DNA from: Cylicocyclus nassatus | Taxonomy: Eukaryota; Nematoda; Chromadorea; Rhabditida; Strongylidae | Direction of reading: 5' to 3' | Length of the DNA: 64,000 bases | Assembly (NCBI GenBank): GCA_958299035.1 | Contig: CATQJL010000316.1 | Coordinates: forward strand, 11,006,347 to 11,070,346 | Part shown: positions 1 to 9,496 of the stretch, in pieces | How positions within the stretch are numbered: the stretch's first letter is position 1 | Layout: every line of letters starts with the position of its first letter | The notes under the pieces: generated by a model | What the model was told of the DNA's origin: nothing | Seen by the model: only the letters and a program-made list of their open reading frames with translations | Databases searched by the model: none | Translations under genes and position numbers: made by a program

Positions 1-295
1 GAGCAAATAATTCCAGTAGTCACACAATTACAGACAAAGAAAGCTAGTTTAGACGGATCCTTTCTATTATTTTTATTTTATTTTTTATTTTTATTTCTAT
101 TATTCTTTCTATTTCTTCGAGCTACTTCCCCACAAAGAATCATACACTAAAAACAACAAGAAAATTTTTTATGGCAATTTGTATGCCAAAACGAACTTAC
201 TTTTTAGCCAACCTAATAGTTAAAAAAAGTGCTAGCAAAATTTGCAAACAGACTACAGTGCCGAGTACTAGAAAAAAGCGTTTATAGCAAAGTAG
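1..295. other. Left flank, no gene seen
   Basis: A T-rich stretch with repeated TTTTTATTTT runs (about 61-120). No coding frame, TIR or RNA feature could be supported. Confidence 0.5.
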
Positions 296-523
296 AAAAA
301 CGACTGATGTGCGCAGACGCGGAGAAAGCACTGATGATTTACGCGATCTGCCCGTGCCTTTTGCCTCTTGCGCTAGAACAACATTACAACAGAGCATGTT
401 CTCAAAACAATCTTATCACTGTATCACCGATCCATGCATGGAATGTGTGATCGCGACGATACTGCCGGCCCTATGGTGCTTCTCTCCTCAGTCTCCAAAT
501 TTCCTCTTTGATCTCCTGAACGC
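296..523 (+). repeat. Inverted repeat arm, left
   Basis: This 228-bp block is repeated in inverse orientation at 8229-8455 with very few differences. It starts with AAAAACGACTGATG and ends with GATCTCCTGAACGC. Read on the minus strand its inner part encodes the last readable residues of the gag-like frame, ending in a TAG. Sequence outside both arms is unrelated, so the arms are a local duplication and not LTRs, which would be direct repeats. Confidence 0.9.
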
Positions 524-1502
524 GTGCCATATGAATTTTTCTTGCATCCATTGCTTGTTGGAGCTGTGCCGAGATGTTGACGCTGGACTCGGGTAGTTCG
601 CAAAGCGCGGAATGATGCCTTCTTTGGCAATGATAACATCTTTCTTGGTACATGCGGCACAGAGCACCACCCGCTCATATGATTTCGAGACAGTGCTTGC
701 ATATGGCCTTTGCCTAGATCATTTCCTTCCTTTCTTGCGCAGTAGGGTACTTTGTGCATGAATCCGAGTAATGTGCGCCTATCGCTTCGCAGAACGCGCA
801 GCGCATGTCGAGTTCACTTCTTTTTTGAGCTCCTCTCTGAAAGTTTCTTGGTCGACATAATCGCTTATCTTCGAGTTCTTCGATGATCAGGGTTAGATTT
901 GCTATTGCCTGCTCATTTTGGTAGATCGCCCGTTCTAGCGCGGGAATTCGCAAGTCTGGTTCTATCGATTCTTCATTTTGTGCTTCTTTCTGTAGGTCTT
1001 CGGCGCTTGCTTCTTCCTTTTTGTGTTCTTGAGGCTCTTTTGGTTCTTGTGAATCTTCCATTTCGATCTCTTCATTTTGTGCGTCTTCTTCATCGTTGTC
1101 CGCATTTGCTTCATTTTGGTGCTCTCCTGCTTCTTTCATCTCAAGTTCCTCTATATCGATTTCAAGCAATTCCACGAAATCGTCGTTGTTTTCAATGGTT
1201 TCTTTTTCTTCTTTTTTCAGCTTGCGAGCCTCGTCTTCGGGTTGCGCATCTTCGAAAAGGGTGGACGATGTGTCCTCTTCTGGGATTTGTTTGTTGTCGT
1301 TGAAATGACGCGCAATTTCTTCTTTCATTTCTTGCAGTTCTTGGCGCATCTGATGGATATTTTCGTCGTTGATTTTTTCAGTGTTGTCCATTTTGTTGCG
1401 CATTGACTCAAGTAAGTGCGATTGGTGATCGATGGTTGCTTGTAGGTGAGCGATTGCGCCGTGCAGGGTTCTAACTTCTTTTTGGATTTTATCGCTTTTC
1501 AT
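471..1502 (-). pseudogene. gag-like region with coiled coil and zinc-knuckle residues
   Basis: A 262-codon frame (714-1502) starts MKSDKIQKEV, has a heptad-rich coiled-coil N-terminus and a very acidic Glu/Asp-rich middle, and ends in a CAFC...HYSDSC type knuckle. After a frameshift near 660-700, a second frame (471-653) continues with CYHCQRRHHSALC. Paired knuckles of this kind are usual in gags of nematode BEL elements. A polypurine tract on this strand (about 1525-1580) and a TTTTTTAG acceptor-like run precede the ATG. The block lies downstream of the glycoprotein region on the same strand, the reverse of normal gag-pol-env order. Confidence 0.65.
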
Positions 1503-1595
1503 AGCGCCTAAAAAAGGAATGAACGATTTTACGTTTTTTTGGTTTTTTTCTCTTTTTTTTCTTTTTTCTTTTTTTTGAGCATCTAAGTGAATTTA

Positions 1596-1862
1596 TCAAA
1601 GATTCTTTACATGATGTTTCTCCGCCGCGCTTTTGCTTCTTTGCTTGAGTATCGTGCACATAGCGTAGTAACTCAATCTTAGCGAAAAGGTTGCGAGCGC
1701 AAAAACCATTTTTAGCACAAAGGCGAGCATTCGCCCACCCAATGCTTGAAGACTCAAGTACGTACACAGAAGAGCGACTGCCACTGCTATGAGCGCTATA
1801 ACAAGAGTTTTGTACCAACTCACTAGAAGCTCTGCTGTATGCGCAAAATCGGGGAATGCCAT
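1596..1862 (-). pseudogene. Membrane-segment frame after the glycoprotein region
   Basis: An 88-codon frame contains one strongly hydrophobic run (VIALIAVAVALLCTYL) followed by a second hydrophobic stretch and a basic tail. It lies just after the Gc-like frame but in another reading frame. By position it could be the transmembrane and cytoplasmic end of the element's glycoprotein, cut off by frameshift. That role is inferred from location and hydrophobicity only. Confidence 0.4.
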
Positions 1863-1974
1863 TTCGTTGTAATTATGCTATTCCCTCTGATTTTTGTTGG
1901 TATAACTTCATGCAGCGCTCCTATGTATTTCAAAATGCCTGACAACGCAAATGCTTACCTACTTACACCGCATG

Positions 1975-3018
1975 TTATCGTGCAATTAAGTTTTGCCTCG
2001 CGTTACTAAAATGAAGGCGTAGTGTTGATTGTGGTGATAAGGCCAAACATGGTACCACGAATGCATGTCGTTGGCATAAGATCTCCCCTAATGTTGCTGT
2101 TTCTGATTTGCACTGTATGCGTGCCTCTGCACCTTTCGCGCAATTGTAACATCCGCGAAGGTGTGAGTCATTAACAATACAGGTACTATCCACAATCTCC
2201 ACTAGCGCGGTTTCAAAGGGTTTTTGAAAATTCACAATGAATTCTGCAGACACCATGTGTAGGATGTGCGCCGTGAGTTTATTTTTCCGTATCGAAAGTT
2301 CCCAAAATGGGTTCTTTAGCGGTTTAGATTGTATATTCTCAAATTCTTCTTGGATCCGCGACTCCGCGCATTGACAGTTAACCTTATTTTCTGCCCCTTC
2401 GCATCTACAGTTGTCAGCATAGGAACAGTTCAGGGCTATGGCTTTTTCCTTTGTTTCGCAGCGCAAATTTGGTTTGATCATTCTAGGAAATAGCGCAGTA
2501 TCCCTACCGTTGGTCACAAAATCATAGTCAATGAGATTTATGGGTGGGGTAGTGCAAATAGTCAGTGTAATTTTTAACATGGGGAGTGTTACCGGGATAT
2601 TCGGAGTGGCTGTAATCATGAATACTCTTTTCCCTAGGCGAAGCCCTTCCACGGTCACTTCCACCTTAACCTCTTCTTTCCATTGCGCGCAGTGGAAAAT
2701 CTCGTAAATTTCGGAATTCTGCGGGATGGCATACACGCGATAGAATAGGCATCCAGAGCTGGGATAGAAACAATCACAGTGTAAGCATCCCGTTCTTCCT
2801 GGATACTGATTTCCTTGGTGCAGTTCTGGCAACAAAGTGGACTCGTTTATTGCTGCGCGTTTTGTCCCCGTACACGAGCCCATATGTGGGCACCGTTTGC
2901 TGTCAATTACGTTTAGCTTCGTTGCGCGCGTAAAGTATGCAGTCTCCTTTGCGCATGTTAACCTCAGTCCCCACCACCGAATCTTTGCGTTTGCAACCAG
3001 TGACGAATTTTTGACCAA
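1975..3018 (-). pseudogene. Envelope-like region, phlebovirus Gc (G2) type
   Basis: The 347-codon frame is Cys-rich with the layout of phlebovirus G2 glycoproteins found in some nematode BEL elements: an early WWGLRLTC and CPHMGSC block, a central Cys cluster (NCRCEG, NCQC) and a late RGCYNCAKGA signature. It continues, in another frame, the region at 3054-3404 that contains a hydrophobic stretch and LSCQEIDVLEHNSAV. At least one frameshift separates them near 3020-3060, and the C-terminal membrane segment is in yet another frame (1596-1862). The gene is therefore broken and cannot make an intact glycoprotein as it stands. Confidence 0.7.
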
Positions 3019-3053
3019 GCGTAACCATGCTTCTTGTTTGAATGTATTGAGTT

Positions 3054-3942
3054 TCAGAACCTCAAGTATGGAAGTTTTGCAAGTTTCTTTATGATTTGAA
3101 ACGACACAGCTGAATTATGTTCTAGTACGTCAATTTCCTGACAGGATAGGACTCCGACATTTTTTTGTTGTAAGAGTACTGTAACCAGTGCTAGTGCCGC
3201 CGCTATCTTTTGTGTTTTCGTTGAGTATTGGCGTCTGCGCAATTTCTGAAAAGTGTATATAGCACATTTGCCTACGTTCTTCAAAATGCTAGTGATAATC
3301 ACCCTTATTGCGCTAACTGAAAACTTTAGGGTTTTTCCTATTAGCGCCGCTATCCATAAGAGTGAGTACAACGTTGCAATGCCAATGTATAAAATGAAGG
3401 CCATCTAGAAGACAGCTACTTTTGGCCAGCATTCTGGGTTGAAGTAGTTTGGCGCAAAATGTACAATCAAGGTTTTCACAAAAATCGAGAGCGGGGCAAC
3501 GAGTTGCGAGAGTTGAGAGATGTCCCCAGTTAATCCATTTTAGTGTTATCAGGTAGTCATGTAGCGCTATCTCTATTGGGGGTTTTATAAAGTATGGGCT
3601 GTTATGCTCAATTTTTCGCAGTTCGCAAACCGTTTCCACGCATATTTCAAGGGTGGTATTTGATGAGGACGTAACTATAGCGCCGTTTTCTGCGCAAAAG
3701 ATCTTTGTTACTACACTGCCTCCAAAATTAAATTGCATGAGCAGTATCATGAGATGAAACAAGAACCAATGTTTTGAGATTTTTGATCTGGTTTCCGGTA
3801 TCTGTGTTGTCACGGTTTCCGTGTAATGTACAGGCTTTTTTGGTCGTAAGTTGTAGCCAGATTTTTCGCGCTGTAATGGAGTTTTTTGATGTAAATCGAT
3901 TCGTTTTTTGAGCTTGTAATTTGCAATTGTTAGAATCCTCAT
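3054..3942 (-). pseudogene. Upstream glycoprotein portion (two overlapping broken frames)
   Basis: Two overlapping frames (3313-3942 and 3054-3404) cover the end of the pol-like region and the start of the glycoprotein. The first contains a hydrophobic stretch (FLFHLMILLMQF) that could be a signal segment, followed by several Cys; the second has two hydrophobic stretches before the Gc-like block. A frameshift near 3320-3400 divides them. The position after integrase fits an env start, but similarity of this part is weak. Confidence 0.5.
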
Positions 3943-6221
3943 CTTCTAACTCAAGCGGAACTAGTAAGTTCACGGGACGGTGAATTTTTCTTTTGGTCGA
4001 TGTGACTAATTCTACTTCTCGTACTTGATTATCCGAACCTGTCAAAACTTTTGTAATACGACCTAGTCTCCATTCATTACGTGGTAGTATCGGGTCTGTG
4101 ATGAGGACCACGCTTCCTAGTCTTGGGGTTGCTTGCCCAGCGCGTTTAGTCCCAATGCATTTTTTGTGTTTTTCGCGTAAACTGGTGCGATAGTAGTTTT
4201 TCCAAACTTTCCAAAATCGTTCTACACGTTTGGTTGAATTTCCCAGCGCTAGTTCAGCTTCTTTGCGCGTTTGAAGCGCCTGAACATCCTGAGGAAGCAG
4301 GTAATCTGGATCATCATTTTGGTTTATGCCGTGATCTTGAGAAAGTGTTATGATGATATCTTTTTCTATGAAATCGATATGCCGGATACATGTTAATGTT
4401 TCTTGCTCCGCGCCTTGGTACGTTAATGGTCGCAAATTCAAACAAGCCTCGATTTCTATCAAAAAGGTTGTGAGTTGATCTAGTGTCGGTATTGATAAGC
4501 AACGTAACGTTTTATACAGCGCAAGTTTGATTTTATCAAACGTTCGTAAAATCCCCCTTGCCATGGGGCGTAGGGAGTGATATGATACCACTGATCTCTT
4601 GATTTGCTAGCGTGCTTGCTAGTTCGTCACTCAAGTCTGCCATGTTTTCATTTTTCAAAATAGCGCTGCACAAAAGAAAAGTTGGCGCATTGTCGCAAGT
4701 AATTGATGATGGTTTTCCTCTCCTTGCAATGAATCTTTTCAGCGCATTAAGGAAATCTATGACCGACATGCTTTGCACTAATTCTAGGTGAATTAGGCGT
4801 GTGACTGTGCAGGTAAATAAGCAGCCGTATGTTTTTCGCTGTTCGTTGTCATGGTTGTTTGTCGAAAGTGGCAGATCGAAGAAGTCTAAGCCTATGTGTT
4901 GAAATGGTCGGCATTTTTGTACCCTTCTTTCAGGAAGGTCCGTAGTGGAGGGATAAGGAAAGGGTAACCCATTGAACCTTTTACAGTTCGCGCATCGAGA
5001 AATCTCTTTCTTTACTTGCTGGCGCAGCTTAGGTATCCAATAACGCATGCGCACCGTAGCCATGGTGTGATCAATTCCTCTGTGGTAAGAACCATGCGCT
5101 TCGCGTATTATAAGTTTCGCTAATGGGCTATTTGCGCCTACATAAATTGGGTATTTTGTTTCCTCTTGCAAACATGCTTTCCCGATTCGTCCTTTAGAGC
5201 TCCAGATCTTTGCGTCATTTTTAAAGAGTCTTAGAGAATTTTCTACCGATTTGCAAAAGGACGGTGTCAGCAGCAGTTCTTGGTGATTTCGAATGATAGC
5301 TAAACGTGCCGCTTTCATGGTAGTCCCGTCAATTTGTAGTTTTGATGATATGTTTTTTAGCTCTGGTATGTTGCTTATGATCTGTTCTTTCCTTGCGTTA
5401 TTGCGTATAGTTTTAAGTAGAAAAATCAAAACACGTGCCATAACTCGTTTTGCCTTAACAAAGGAACTAAATCTGCGCACGTCAAGAAGTGCGGTTTGAT
5501 GAGGATTATCTTCGTTTGTTGCGCATGTATTAACTTCAAAGATTTCCTCATCTTCTTTTATGAATATTTTATATTCAGTGGTAGGCCATTTTTCAGTTCT
5601 TTGTTGCAAAAAACTCGGACCGGACCACCACATATCTTGCGCAAATTGTGCTTTTGTTAAGCCTCTAGCGCCTGCGTCTGCCGGATTGCATTTGGTAGAA
5701 ATGTAATTGAATGTAATTATGACCCCCTCTTTTCTGAGGGCAAGAACGATTACTCGGATTTCGCGCAGTCTATTTCTAACGAGTACTCCTACGTTTGCAT
5801 CAGTTGATGTGTTTGAGAGCCAGCTCAGTACGATCTGGGAATCAGAGAACAAAAATATTTGTTTCAGATGGATGTTTACCGCGCTTTCTTTTAAAGCAGT
5901 GCAGACCGATAGAGCTAGCCTTGCGGCAATAGTCAGTGCGTTCATTTCTAGTTTTGGAATTGTTGTGACTGATTTTATTGAGGGGAGTTTGCATTTCGCC
6001 ATAGCTAGCGCTGTGCTTTCTGCATTGAACCAGTAAGCGCATGCACTCATCGCAATATCGCTAGCGTCTGCAAAAATAGCTAATTTGCTGTCGTGTAGGT
6101 CTGGTAGAATTTTTCTTGGTATATGCTTATGGAATTCGTTTGCGCTTGCGGCAATAGCGTTCCACTGTTGTGTGAGGTCTTCAGGTAGGATTTGATCCCA
6201 GGAATAATGCTTTTTCCACAA
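3728..6221 (-). pseudogene. BEL/Pao RNase H and integrase region (broken)
   Basis: The 561-codon frame 4536-6221 contains RNase H residues (FADASD, PKLEMNAL, LFSDSQIVLSW, CNPADAGARGL), then an integrase zinc-binding domain (HGSYHRG ... CANCKRF) and integrase core aspartates in GLDFFDLP and TCDNAP. The C-terminal integrase part continues in a second frame (3728-4591) with a typical final RLGRITKVLTGSD segment. The region expected to hold the third catalytic acid lies near 4540-4610 in yet another frame, so at least two frameshifts disrupt the core. The product would not be functional. Confidence 0.85.
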
Positions 6222-7250
6222 CTGCTGTTAAAAATGTTTTGCAAGAGTGGTAAGAGGGATCATCCACCCGAACGGGTCGTAGACAGATGCTATTTGCCTG
6301 GCAACTATACTTCGTAACTGGCGAAGTTGGTGGCATTTTGCACTGAATATCTATTTCATCGTTTTCAACGTTCCACATAAGTCCCAGAACTTTTTGTTCT
6401 AGAGATACTGATTCTGTGTTTGATAGGAACTCCCCCAAAAATTCATGTTTATCTGCGAAAAGATTTTGCGTGTTTCTTGAGCTTTCCTCGCCAATTCGTC
6501 TTCAGAGTCTGCACCAACGATGAGGTTGTCCATATACAGGTTTTGCTTTATTTCTTCACCCAATGTTGTGTCTGTAATGCTGCTTTGCAAATGATGGTTA
6601 ACCGTTGCAGCAAGTAAAAATGGCGACACATTTAAGCCAAAGGAAACTCGTGTGAATCGGAAAGTTATAAGATTCTCATCATTAATTGGCGCATTTAGAT
6701 TTTTTATCCAGTAAAATCTTGTTGCGTCCCTGTCCATTTCATTTAGGCGAACTTGAAGGAAAGCTTTCTCAACGTCGGCGGTGAAAACATAATCGCTAGT
6801 GCGAAAGCGTAAAAGCATGGCATAGATTTCTGGTAAGATCGAAGGGCCCTGGTGCAAGATGTCATTGAGTGATGGGCATTGCTTGATGTGGGATGATGCG
6901 TCGAAAACGATGCGCAGTTTTGTCGTGTGTTTTTGCGGTGTAATGACGGCCTGATGGGGTATACAGTGCAAAATTTTGCCTTCGGTCGGTTTGTCGTTTG
7001 GGATCTGTTCTATGATACCCTTTTGTACCTGTTCTTCAAAAGTGCGATCATAGTTTTTTAGTAGTTGCGGTTTTGTCTTGAGCATCTCTAACGAGCTTTG
7101 CAATCTTTTGAGCGCTATTGCCTTGTTAGACGGTAGGGGGGGGATGGTTTTCTTTGTACGGCAAGCGAACGTAGTACCCGTCAGTGCGATTCTCAATGGT
7201 TTGCTCAAAGAAATCTGCGACCTTTTTGTGGACTGCCTCCTTTTCCTCAT
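6181..7250 (-). pseudogene. BEL/Pao reverse transcriptase region (broken)
   Basis: Frame 6399-7250 shows RT motifs in order: LRIVFDASS, FTADVEKAFLQV (first catalytic Asp), RVSFGLNVSPF and a YMDN variant of the YxDD box. The thumb and connection region runs on through 6181-6438 with frame changes near 6240-6310. The YMDN form replaces the second catalytic Asp with Asn. Neighbouring frames upstream (protease, DUF1758) and downstream (RNase H) are collinear, so this is one degraded pol. Confidence 0.88.
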
Positions 7251-7866
7251 TTTTGGTGCCGGTGAATTCGCATATCCCAGCTGAGTCCATTGACCAGTAT
7301 TTATCCCATCTTGTTAACTCCTCTTCGAAGTTCATGGAAACATTTATCGCCGTTGCTGTGGAGAAAGTGTTGCGCAAGTTTTCTCCTTTCACATTGATCT
7401 GGTCTTTCTTGCCAGTCAGTAGATATCCTAGTTTAAATGGGATTAGTTTGAGCCCGGATGGGAGCGTATACTGAGGATAGGTTATGTCCAGAAGCTCCCA
7501 AAGTTGGTCGCATCCCAACAATATTTGGGGTTTCGAGTCTTCCTTGTAATCTATCTTTGATAAGTTTATGTTGTTTTTCGAGATGAATTCTACGTATGTG
7601 GGAGACAGTTCCACCGCTTTCCCTTGACTCATTACCGCCGGGGTTATACATAGTCGCATGTTATGCTTTCCTTCACTTTGATCCCAAAGATCCAATGTTG
7701 TGACACCACAGGTCTCAGGTATTGGGTTTTCCATACCAAATGTATACATCAAAAACGTCTTCGTTTCTTCGCACCGAAGACCTAGCTCACTAGCTAGTTT
7801 CTAATTGGTGAAAGACTGATCAGCTCCCGTATCTAGAAGAATTTGAATTGTTTCCATTCTTTTGAC
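7126..7866 (-). pseudogene. Aspartic protease and DUF1758-like region with in-frame stop
   Basis: Around 7801-7866 the minus strand reads ILLDTGADQSFTN, the active-site motif of a retroviral-type aspartic protease, and is cut at once by a TAG (near 7801-7803). The same frame resumes as a 208-codon stretch (7126-7752) with LLGCDQLWELLD and YTLPSGLKLIPFKLGYLLTGK, typical of the DUF1758 region between protease and RT in BEL/Pao polyproteins. The active-site Asp is retained but the stop separates it from the rest. Confidence 0.75.
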
Positions 7867-8229
7867 TTATCATCTTTCACTCGACCTACCCCTGTTAACA
7901 AGAGGACTTGAGTTTTGGAAATTGGTTTTCTCTGCTCTTTGCAGTGGAATACTGTGGTTGCTTGGTTTGCTTCACTATTTTGAACAGATCCACTGTCATT
8001 TTTTTCTTCAATGTTAGTTTGGATCACTTGCGCTCGAATTCTATTCTCTGGTTTTTTCCCCTTTTCTTTTGTTTGATATCTGAGCTTTGGGTTGTAATGC
8101 GCGCGGAGAGGTGGGTACTCTATCTCTGCTTCTTTGCGGACATGAGGAAAAGTGATGTTTCTTCCCTTCGCAAACTCTGCACCCCTCTCTCGCGCAATCT
8201 TTGGCAAAGTGCCCCTCTTTCCCACAGAG
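7833..8229 (-). pseudogene. pol-proximal gag end with CCHC zinc knuckles
   Basis: In one frame (8041-8229) the minus strand encodes CGKEGHFAKDC and then CRVCEGKKHHFSSC, a CX4HX4C remnant and a full CX2CX4HX4C knuckle, ending at a TAG at 8041-8043. A second frame (7833-8225) overlaps and continues toward the protease. The first Cys pair of knuckle one is lost where the inverted repeat arm begins. The knuckles differ from those at 471-900, which favours two sources or two gag modules. Confidence 0.7.
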
Positions 8230-8455
8230 CGTTCAGGAGATCAAAGAGGAAATTTGGAGACTGAGGAGAGAAGCACCATAGGGCCGGCAGTATCGTCGCG
8301 ATCACACATTCCATGCATGGATCGGTGATACAGTGATAAGATTGTTTTGAGAACATGCTCTGTTGTAATATTGTTCTAGCGCAAGAGGCAAAGGCACGTG
8401 CAGATCGCGTAAATCATCAGTGCTTTCTCCGCGTCTGCGCACATCAGTCGTTTTT
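8229..8455 (-). repeat. Inverted repeat arm, right
   Basis: Inverse copy of 296-523. Its inner edge abuts the CCHC knuckle region of the pol-proximal gag, so at this junction gag sequence is joined in the wrong orientation. The arm carries a few substitutions relative to the left one, so the duplication is not brand new. Confidence 0.9.
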
Positions 8456-8647
8456 GACCTTTTTTTCTCTTTCTTCTTTTCTGCGCTTCTAAGCCTCTGA
8501 ATGCGCACTAGTTTTCCGCGCTAGGACAGCTTGTAGGGATTGTAGATTGCGCAATGTCATAATTATTTTGTGCATTTTTAAGTTTATTTGAGATTGTATT
8601 TTTTGCTTTGCTTTATTTCGCTCGTCGTGTATTTGTAACCCGACAAG

Positions 8648-8669
8648 GGTTTAATTACCCAAGTTTGAG
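8648..8669 (+). ncRNA. Exact SL1 spliced-leader sequence, possible SL RNA gene
   Basis: These 22 bases equal the nematode SL1 exon: GGTTTAATTACCC followed directly by AAGTTTGAG. In a classical SL1 RNA a GT donor follows immediately; here TAG intervenes and then GTAAAT, so the donor would be displaced by three bases. Downstream are a TAAACC that can pair with the leader's GGTTTA (about 8712-8717) and an Sm-like AATTTTATTTT (about 8739-8749). It could be a divergent SL RNA gene spanning about 8648-8760, a pseudogene, or the 5' end of a retro-copied trans-spliced mRNA. No 5S rRNA was seen nearby. Confidence 0.5.
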
Positions 8670-8841
8670 TAGGTAAATGGTTGGCGCACTGGTGGTCGTT
8701 GTGGTGTAAACCGCGTGGCAAACGAGCAGTACTGGTTCAATTTTATTTTACAACAAGTAACCAAGTTACACCTACTAATATTTCTTGTCGCACGGACTCA
8801 CTTTGCAGCCGCTGAGACACGCAGTTATATAATCTCTATAT

Positions 8842-9222
8842 CATTGGGAGTGACGGGGGCTGGGTGGAACTCACCGCGCTGCTAGCTCGCCTGAGCTCTG
8901 CATCTCTCTCGGCGTGCTGTCTAAATTTCCCAGGCTTAATTAGCGATCGAAGCTCCGCCTTTAACAAGCTGAAAATGAATAGAGAGGACGCTCGCTAAAC
9001 GGGTGGAGGACTATAGGTCGCCGAATGTGGGAAGGTCCTGCGCGGACTTTTTGCAAAAGCGTACCTCCATGCATGCGAAAGAGTGCGTATTGTTGCAGAT
9101 GACCGCGGGGAACGCCCCCACTTCAGCCACATATAGCCCTCTATCCTCGCGTAACAAGCGCAGAGACAAGCGAAGCGGCTGCGTGGGACCCAGTCACACA
9201 CAGTATTTGTCACCCCCAATGA
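8842..9222. mobile_element. Short TIR element (MITE), about 380 bp
   Basis: The left end CATTGGGAGTGAC and the right end GTCACCCCCAATG are inverse complements apart from one mismatch. The interior is GC-richer than its surroundings and contains short frames without recognisable product. No clear target duplication was read. Confidence 0.4.
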
Positions 9223-9496
9223 CGGAGGGCGAGAGCACGAAATATACAGGGGCGATTCGTACAGATATCGATATCGTATATCAGATATCGTACAGATATT
9301 TTATCGCGCCTCGCTTGCTTTGCATGATCTCGTTCTTTCATTTTTATCTCTGCAACCTGTGCATGTTGGAAAGCCATCAGGGGACTGTTGGAAACTACAT
9401 GCTTTACGCTTTCTAATAAAATTTGAGTTGCGCAAAATTGTTGTGAAAAAAAGAAGTTATGATTTTTTGAAAATGTAACGAACTTTAGGTTTAACC

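Larger units (their letters stand above)
296..8455 (-). mobile_element. Rearranged, decayed BEL/Pao-type LTR retroelement
   Basis: Read on the minus strand from high to low coordinates, the segment shows retroviral CCHC knuckles, an aspartic protease, a DUF1758-like region, reverse transcriptase, RNase H, integrase, a glycoprotein-like region and then, unexpectedly, a second gag-like region at the far end. Domain order and RT/integrase style fit the BEL/Pao superfamily. No pair of direct LTRs was found near the ends; instead a 228-bp inverted repeat (296-523 and 8229-8455) closes the unit. Every large frame is broken by frameshifts or stops, so this is a fossil. The gag-like block downstream of the glycoprotein implies circular permutation, a tandem pair or an inversion; the sequence alone does not settle which. 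Confidence 0.8.

Noticed and set aside
714..1502. Reading the acidic 262-codon frame as a host coiled-coil gene
   Set aside because: Its end carries retroelement zinc-knuckle residues and it lies in line with BEL pol and glycoprotein remains, so gag is the simpler reading.
296..8455. Treating 296-523 and 8229-8455 as LTRs
   Set aside because: They are in inverse, not direct, orientation and overlap gag coding sequence.
9240..9310. GATATCGATATC palindromes as a regulatory site
   Set aside because: Simple short palindromic repeat without any supporting context.
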